Part shown: in pieces, positions 58,681 through 64,000 of the stretch
How positions within the stretch are numbered: position 1 is the stretch's first letter
How the letters are laid out: every line of letters starts with the position of its first letter
Source: Cryptomeria japonica
Lineage: Eukaryota > Streptophyta > Pinopsida > Cupressales > Cupressaceae
NCBI RefSeq assembly: GCF_030272615.1
Contig: NC_081405.1
Coordinates: forward strand, 476,412,008 to 476,476,007
Direction of reading: 5' to 3'
Length of the DNA: 64,000 nt
Notes under the pieces: generated by a model
What the model was told of the DNA's origin: nothing
The model's database searches: none
Seen by the model: the letters and a program-made list of their open reading frames with translations, nothing else
Program-made: the position numbers and the translations under genes

Positions 58681-59761
58681 CTTCCTTTAAAGCATAGAAC
58701 ACCCATTCCTTTCCATGGCCGGATCCACTAGCAGAGTTTGTTGTCGATTCATCCTCAGAGTCATCACTTACTCCTTCCTCATCTACTATGTAGAATTGTT
58801 TACTTTTCTTGAATCTATATCTGTTCTGATTAGACTCAAATGATTTCTTAACTCTTTCTTCAAATCTTGCATTCCTTTCAGGACATCTAGATGCAAAATG
58901 ACCAATCTTATTACATGCAAAACATTTAAAAGGTGCTTTTCCTTCATACTTACTTCCTACCAGTCCTTTAAGTACTCTTCTAGCAAATAAGGCTTCAAGT
59001 TGCTCAAATTCTTCATTATCTTTCATCATATCTTCCAATTCTTTTGCATATAAGCCTTTCCAATCACTTTTGCCGGTAGATGATGATGCAGGAAAAGTAG
59101 GTTCAAACTTTGTAGCTCTAGAAGTTCCAAATTCTTCAAGCTCAAAAGCAGATAATTTCCAAATAAGAATGTCTCTATTAACTAAAGTGTTTGGCATTGT
59201 TCTCAGTCCATTAATTGTAGTTGTCTTCATCTTGTAAGCCGGTGGAAGGGCTCTTAAGACTTTGGAAACTATTTCATTTTCACTCAGAGATCCTCCACAA
59301 TATTGAATTCCCATGACAATCTCATTTACTCTTTCCATAAATGTAGCAATTCTTTCATTATCTTCCATCTTCAAGTTCTCATACCTTACCCGGTAACCAT
59401 CAAGTTTAGCAATTTTGATAGTAGGATCACCTTCATTTAGAGTTATCAATTTATCCCATGGAACCTTTGTCGATGATTTATCAGTCAATCCCATGATTTG
59501 TTGATCAATAAGTGCACACAAGAAGGCTTCTCTAGCTCTACAATCATTTTCAATATTCTTGTTCAGGTCTGCAGGAGCATGATTGCCAGATGCCAGATCA
59601 TAGGGTGTATATCCTTTCTCAGTGATCTCCCAAATAGCCTTGCCAAGACAGCTAAGATGCGTCTCCATTCATTTTTTTCATATCTCATAATTTGTTCCAT
59701 CAAGCTTAGGGAATTCTCTTCTAAAAATAATTGTCGGTGGATTAGAAGTATTAGTTGCCAT
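58610..59761 (-). pseudogene. copia Gag with zinc knuckle
   Basis: ATG at 59761 opens MATNTSNPPTIIFRREFPKL; two Trp codons in NYEIWKKWMETHL are now TGA (about 59680 and 59671), then the frame is open to 58610. Residues about 25-190 match the copia Gag fold (REAFLCALIDQQIMGLTDK, FMERVNEIVMGIQYCGG, LRALPPAYKMKTTTING). A CCHC knuckle, CFACNKIGHFASRC, lies near 58900, followed by an acidic tail. Protease follows in another frame. Confidence 0.9.
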
Positions 59762-59805
59762 AGGATCTACCTCAAGTGGTTAAGCTTCTACAAAAGAGGA
59801 CCAAA

Positions 59806-59817
59806 GCTCTGATACCA
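59806..59817 (-). other. Primer binding site, initiator-Met
   Basis: TGGTATCAGAGC on the minus strand, two bases from the LTR end TAACA. Confidence 0.85.
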
Positions 59818-59819
59818 AT

Positions 59820-60887
59820 TGTTAGGATAACTAGTGAACAACTGAGAGGGGTGGGTTGAATCAGTTGTTGACAGATTATGATAAAACAACTTAATAACCT
59901 TTAACCAGAGCACATAGACATTGAATACCAAAATAGTAGAAAAGGATACCAGAAAGAAATAAAACTTAAGAATAAAATAGAGAATTAACAAAATGCAACC
60001 ATAACACCATGATTTGTACGTCGAGAGCCCAGTAATGGGGAAAACCATGGTGGGAAGCCTACCCATGGTCAGATGATACTTCTCTAGAAAGTATGTGATA
60101 CAATAAGGGGCCTGCACATGCAAGAAGGCACACTGCCTAGAGCGTACTTCTCATTACAAAAGAGTCTCACTGACTACAGAGAGGTTATATCCACCTCAAG
60201 ATATTTGGACAACAATCCAGAATAATGAACTGCTAGAGATAGCATCTACCATGCCTGATTATAGTCCCGATTAAGCTCAATACCAAAGGCCTTTGACCTC
60301 TTACTTAAACCCAATTCGATCACCTATGATCGACCAAATCTCCTTTGCATATGATATTGAATTCTACGACCACGATCATTACATTTCCATTCCCATACCA
60401 TTCCATGATCTACAATGAGATCTTAAATCAATTTATACAAACCCTAAGGCCTAAACCAATTAGGCCGACCACATAAGATATATTAAAATAAGATCATTAC
60501 ATACATCCATATTACAATGACATGCCATGTCGGGTTTAGACCGAAACAACAATAAGAAATCCATAAATCATCCCGATAACATGTAGAGAGCACATTAACA
60601 TGATATCGGTCCATAACCTATATAGGTACTGGACCTAATCTGGGTCCACCACGCCAAAGCAATGTCTTCAATCAATTGAGGCACGATCAAGGGTCACCTT
60701 CTGCATCCTAAATTCCATCTAGAAGTTGCACCAACACCACTTAGCATTTTGTCAAGGTTTCTTAGTTCAAGATCTTCTACCAGTAACCAAAATCTATCTG
60801 TCGATAACCAACCATAACAGATATTGTTGACATTAATAACAAAACATCAATGCAACACACAATCAATTCATCTATATTACCAATATC
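59820..60887 (-). repeat. 5' LTR of the copia element
   Basis: 1068 bp. Terminal hairpin AACAACTGA (59837-59845) / TCAGTTGTT (59861-59869), 9 perfect pairs. The outer end stops about two bases short of the expected CCAACA, at the junction with the RT fragment. Confidence 0.88.
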
Positions 60888-61093
60888 CTTTACAAACTAG
60901 TCTAGCCTTGTTTCTTACAACTTGACCATCCTCATTTAGTTTATTCCTAAAAACCCATTTAGTTCCAATAACATTCTTATTTTTAGGTTGGGGAAATAAA
61001 GTCCAAGTCTTCTAATTCATATTCCATAGCCTTTAACCAATGTTTATCTTTACAAGGTTCAATAACAAATGCTAGTTTAATTTGAGAAATAAG
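60888..61093 (-). pseudogene. Fragment of a second copia RT
   Basis: About 205 bp homologous to 56900-57118 in the same orientation (NVIGTKWVFRNKLNEDGQVVR region to LVCKGY). It keeps the usual Trp in GTKWVFRNK where the full element has Arg, so it derives from another copy. It is cut off on the right by the LTR at 61094. Confidence 0.85.
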
Positions 61094-62114
61094 TGTATAT
61101 GGTGAAAATGGATAACAATAATAACGATATTGAAAGGCTAAATGAATTCAACCACAAAACCCTAGCCTAACAACAACAAAGATCCACCATAACATATGAA
61201 GATTACCTAAGACAATGCAAATCAAATGAAATCACAAAGATTATACCATCACATGTCCAATAGGGTTTGGATCTCCATTCTTCCTATCTCCATTGATCTT
61301 GCTTGATATATTTGCTCTCAAATTTTATGTGTGCACAAGAGCTCAACAAAGAACAGAATGTGGTTGCAAGTAGGATCGTAATGTAGTCAAGTGCATAAAA
61401 TTCATTAGCCAGGGTTGATAATGAAGGAAGTATCCTCTTATATAGAAGACACTATATGAAATGGAGGGATAAGATTGAGAGGTGTAAAAGGAGGTCGGCT
61501 ATGATTAGAGGGTAGGTAAAAGAAATAATAAAATAATGAGAGGGGGAGGTAGTGTATGAATTAAGAGATGAATGACATGTGTCATGGGTAGAAAAGGTTA
61601 ATGAATTAATTAAATAAACAAAGATTTATTTAATTAATAGAGGAAGTGGGATCAATTAAATAAATAAAATATTTATTTAATTTAGGAAAAGGATAATTTA
61701 AATAAATAAATGTATTTATTTAAATGAGAAATAAGGCTAGAAGAGGATAAATGAATTAATTAAATAAATAAAGATTTATTTAATTAATAGAAGAATTAAG
61801 CTTAGATAATTAAATAAATAAAAATAAAATATTTATTTAATTAGACTGGACAATTTTGGGTGTCTACATTTTGCCCCTCTTTGAGACAATGCGGCTTGTG
61901 GCATTGTTTCAAAGAAGATAATATGAACTGATACAAAGTTGCCCCAAGATGGGAATGATATGCCCCCTCGAGAGATTGGATGAAAATATCTGGAAAGATC
62001 GCAGACAATCTCTCGATAAGAAAGAAAGACTAGAATGGACTGACCGGATAAAGTGACAAAGTCATGGGATAACGAAGACTGACTCGGGAGGCAAGGGCTA
62101 GGGCTAGGGTAGTC

Positions 62115-62120
62115 TATAAG
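62115..62120 (+). promoter_or_regulatory. TATA-like box upstream of the PMD gene
   Basis: TATAAG within AGTCTATAAGATAGACC, 94 bp before the proposed ATG at 62214. Suggests the antisense gene has its own promoter; unproven. Confidence 0.35.
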
Positions 62121-62213
62121 ATAGACCACGGGGGAAAATACATCCTCATTGTCATCTACACATCCACGAGAGCAGAGTGCAGAGTGAAAATAGAGCAGCA
62201 ACAGTTAGCAGCG

Positions 62214-63422
62214 ATGGCATTGGTTCACAGATTCGATCGCGTTTGCCGATTTCAGAGGCCAGCAGAGGCAGGAGAGCCAGTAAGTACCACAAAACCTCCT
62301 TGTACTTTGATGCATTTATTGTTGTCATTAATGCATGCTAGGTAATGTAATAAATGCACGTTTATGTCAGGAAAATGCGTTTGTGTCCAAAAATGTGAAT
62401 TTGTGTCTTCTAGGTCAAATCGACAGTTCTGTGATGAACATACACTGTCGATTGGATAGGCTGCTGAGAGGATACACTCAAGCAAGTCCTCTAGGGAAGA
62501 CTAGGATAACAAATAGGGCTAGGATTGACAATTCTATGATAGAACATACGTTGCCAATTAGGAAACTACTCAAGAGGATTCACTCAAGCATAGGCCCTAG
62601 GATAAGATAGATCAAGGCACTTTGTTATGAACAGCGAGTACCAAGATATAGTACTTTGTGATGAACAGGGAGTACTAAAATATGAGCAGCACTTTGTGAT
62701 GAACAGTGAGTGCAAATGTGAGCAGCACTTTGTGATGAACAGGGAGTGCCAAACATGTAGTACTTTGTGATGAACAGGGAGTACCACTAGGATAGAAGCA
62801 ACACTTTGTGATGAACAATGAGTGTCACTAGGACTGAGATGATTGATTTGTGTGACTGTAGGAGTACCTACCTATGTTGAAGTCATGGGAGAGATTCCCA
62901 TCGACTCAGAGGTTGCGACCTAAGTTGACAGCCAAGGACCGAGCTGCGATTGAGGCTATGGGATTGAGACATATTCTGTATGTGCCTAAGTTTTGGGCGA
63001 ACATGGGATTGCTGACTGCGCTGACGGAGAGATGGCACTCCGAGACATGTACATTTCATTTGCCGATGGGTGAGATGACAGTCACCCTTGAGGATGTATA
63101 TAGGATTTTGCGAATACCGATCGATGGGGAGCTGATTCCGTATGATCGAGATGGAGACAGGGATGCCCTTAGATGAGCGTTCTAGGATCTGGGATTGGAG
63201 ATGAGGGTGGGACATGTGGCATGGGATACCATGACATGGACAGGATTAGCACTACTAGTAGTATTGGCAGGAGTGATCAGTGGGTTCCTCTATCCGGATA
63301 GGGCGACACGAGGGGTGGCTGCAGAGGACACAAGGGCCAGGAGAGATGATCTTGGGGCGGGTCCTTCTAGGGCTCAGACTCTGTCGAGTCCATGTGGCTC
63401 TGAAGGAGGGAATTCATCATAG
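62214..63422 (+). pseudogene. Plant mobile domain (PMD/MAIN-like) gene, antisense in the LTR element
   Basis: Exon 2 (from 62862) encodes LKSWERFPSTQRLRPKLTAK, then HILYVPKFWANMGLLTALTERW and TFHLPMGEMTVTLEDVYRILRIPIDGE. The last two are the hallmark of the plant mobile domain (aminotransferase-like, PF10536), as in MAIN/MAIL1. An upstream ATG exon (62214-62279, MALVHRFDRVCRF) ends in a GTAAGT donor at 62280. The acceptor TGACTGTAG ends at 62861. Joining them is in phase 0 and leads straight into the domain frame, which supports the model without proving it. Stops at 63174 and 63183 interrupt the frame, which then continues (MRVGHVAWDTMTW) to 63422. PMD genes are known to travel with transposable elements; host members act in silencing and meristem genome integrity. 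Confidence 0.75.
62418..62832 (+). repeat. Family of small hairpins with a common TGTGATGAACA-type loop
   Basis: Eight units in the proposed PMD intron. The first two are spaced about 106 bp: 62418-62453 has a perfect 10-bp stem AATCGACAGT/ACTGTCGATT; 62524-62558 has an 8-bp stem with one mismatch. Six shorter ones follow between 62617 and 62832, each with CTTTG(T/A)GATGAACA between 4-bp arms (GTAC/GTAC, GCAC/GTGC, ACAC/GTGT). Confidence 0.8.
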
Positions 63423-64000
63423 CCGTAGAGGGCTCCCTATGTATCAGTATTGTACCATTTTTGTATGATGATGTAGACACCTGCGGGTGATTGTAGCCAT
63501 ATGATTTTGACATCATTTTATCAGGGCACTCTATATATATATATATATGAGATGATTCATCTTTGCAGTAGCTATATGCATGTGTACCTATGTGATGTAT
63601 ATTTCTATGCGATTCTTATGATATGGATGCAAATATGTATATGATGCAATGCAATATTTTTTTTTTGTTCTTTTATGTTTTATATGTGTATGCATGATGC
63701 AAATGTGAATGTATGAAATGTGGATGAATATGACAATGCAAATGTAAATTGTGCTAACAGGTGTTGTGTGTAGGATGTGATGCAGTTGTGATATCTATAT
63801 GTATGTATGAAATGCTTATATGTGGTAATGCAGGTGCAACTACATGAAATGCAAATGTTTTTGGTGTGTCATTATACTCAGTCATGTGATAGCAGGCTAT
63901 GCGGACTCGAGAAGGATGATGGAAGTCAATCAAGAAAGGGGGATGGAAGACAGAAGATATGAAAGTGAAAGAGCTTCTTGTGCGTTATCATCATTGAGCT

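Larger units (their letters stand above)
54213..60887 (-). mobile_element. Ty1/copia retrotransposon, nearly complete, inactivated
   Basis: LTRs at 54213-55315 (3') and 59820-60887 (5'), starting TGTTGGCAA and ending TATCCTAACA on the minus strand, and roughly 85% alike by eye. The primer site is the full initiator-Met form TGGTATCAGAGC (59806-59817). The polypurine tract is at 55316-55327. The interior has gag, protease, integrase, RT and RNase H in copia order. Several frameshifts and Trp-to-stop changes show it is dead. No target duplication: the sequence beyond 60887 is an RT fragment of a similar element, so the outer 5' end was lost or recombined. Confidence 0.9.
61094..64000 (-). mobile_element. 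Partial LTR element: 3' LTR and part of the interior
   Basis: The LTR spans 61094-61868 (minus strand: TGTAGACACCC ... CCATATACA). On the minus strand it is preceded by the purine-rich AAAGAGGGGCAAAA (61869-61882), a polypurine tract, so the interior extends right beyond the window. The LTR is full of palindromic TTTATTTAATTAA blocks. The interior seen here has no Pol in sense orientation but carries an antisense PMD gene. Extra antisense ORFs are known in Tat-type gypsy elements such as maize Grande; whether this belongs there is inference. Inserted in the copia RT fragment. Confidence 0.75.

Noticed and set aside
62617..62832. CRISPR-like array (regular short repeats)
   Set aside because: Eukaryotic transposon context, degenerate units and no unique spacers of constant length; better explained as tandem hairpin repeats in an intron.

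Overview
This window is plant nuclear DNA, AT-rich and dominated by retrotransposons, with one convincing host gene. The 10 kb-scale gene-free stretches, nested Ty3/gypsy, Ty1/copia and LINE elements, and a BLADE-ON-PETIOLE (NPR1-like) gene with the standard single phase-0 intron suggest a large-genome seed plant. A conifer or other gymnosperm is my best guess, but that is inference and the sequence cannot settle it.

Layout. 1-13 kb: a decayed acidic/coiled-coil ORF, then an old gypsy-type element (5' LTR ending at 2264). It is split by a young 7.8 kb element at 3363-11175 with 1.2 kb LTRs, a CTTTT target duplication and one intact 1146-aa Gag/protease-like ORF without reverse transcriptase. 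13-16.7 kb: AT-rich, no gene. 16.7-30.2 kb: three insertions nested inside one another. A plant L1-type LINE (minus, 17-bp target duplication) was cut in its endonuclease by a non-autonomous copia-like LTR element (21086-28308). That element was cut at the start codon of its second ORF by a solo LTR (23427-24996, target duplication CATGG). 30.2-45.4 kb: AT-rich intergenic DNA with minor repeats, a large TA-rich inverted repeat (41.5-42.0 kb) and a solo LTR (43140-43957, target duplication CCTTA). 45.4-48.5 kb: the BOP gene on the minus strand, with local tandem duplications that copy its splice-donor region into the intron and its stop-codon region into the 3' flank. 49.4-52.2 kb: a decayed Ty3/gypsy polyprotein. 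52.9-53.5 kb: palindromic microsatellite. 53.5-60.9 kb: a nearly complete but frameshifted Ty1/copia element (minus) next to an older LTR remnant. 60.9-61.1 kb: a second copia RT fragment. 61.1-64 kb: the 3' LTR and part of the interior of another LTR element (minus), carrying an antisense plant-mobile-domain (PMD) gene with a predicted intron that holds a family of covarying hairpin repeats.

How things relate. The copia element at 54-61 kb, the non-autonomous element at 21-28 kb and the solo LTR at 43 kb share LTR landmarks: a TGTTGGCA- or TGTTGGCAA-type start, a CCTGCA/TGCAGG hairpin, and a terminal hairpin around a C-rich loop whose arms covary. They look like related families, possibly an autonomous/non-autonomous set. 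The most unusual signals are the covarying intron hairpins (62.4-62.8 kb), the GC-rich 27-nt hairpin unit whose copy number is the whole length difference between the two LTRs at 3.4 and 9.9 kb, the unidentified ORF2 of the non-autonomous element, and the self-copied repeats of the BOP gene.
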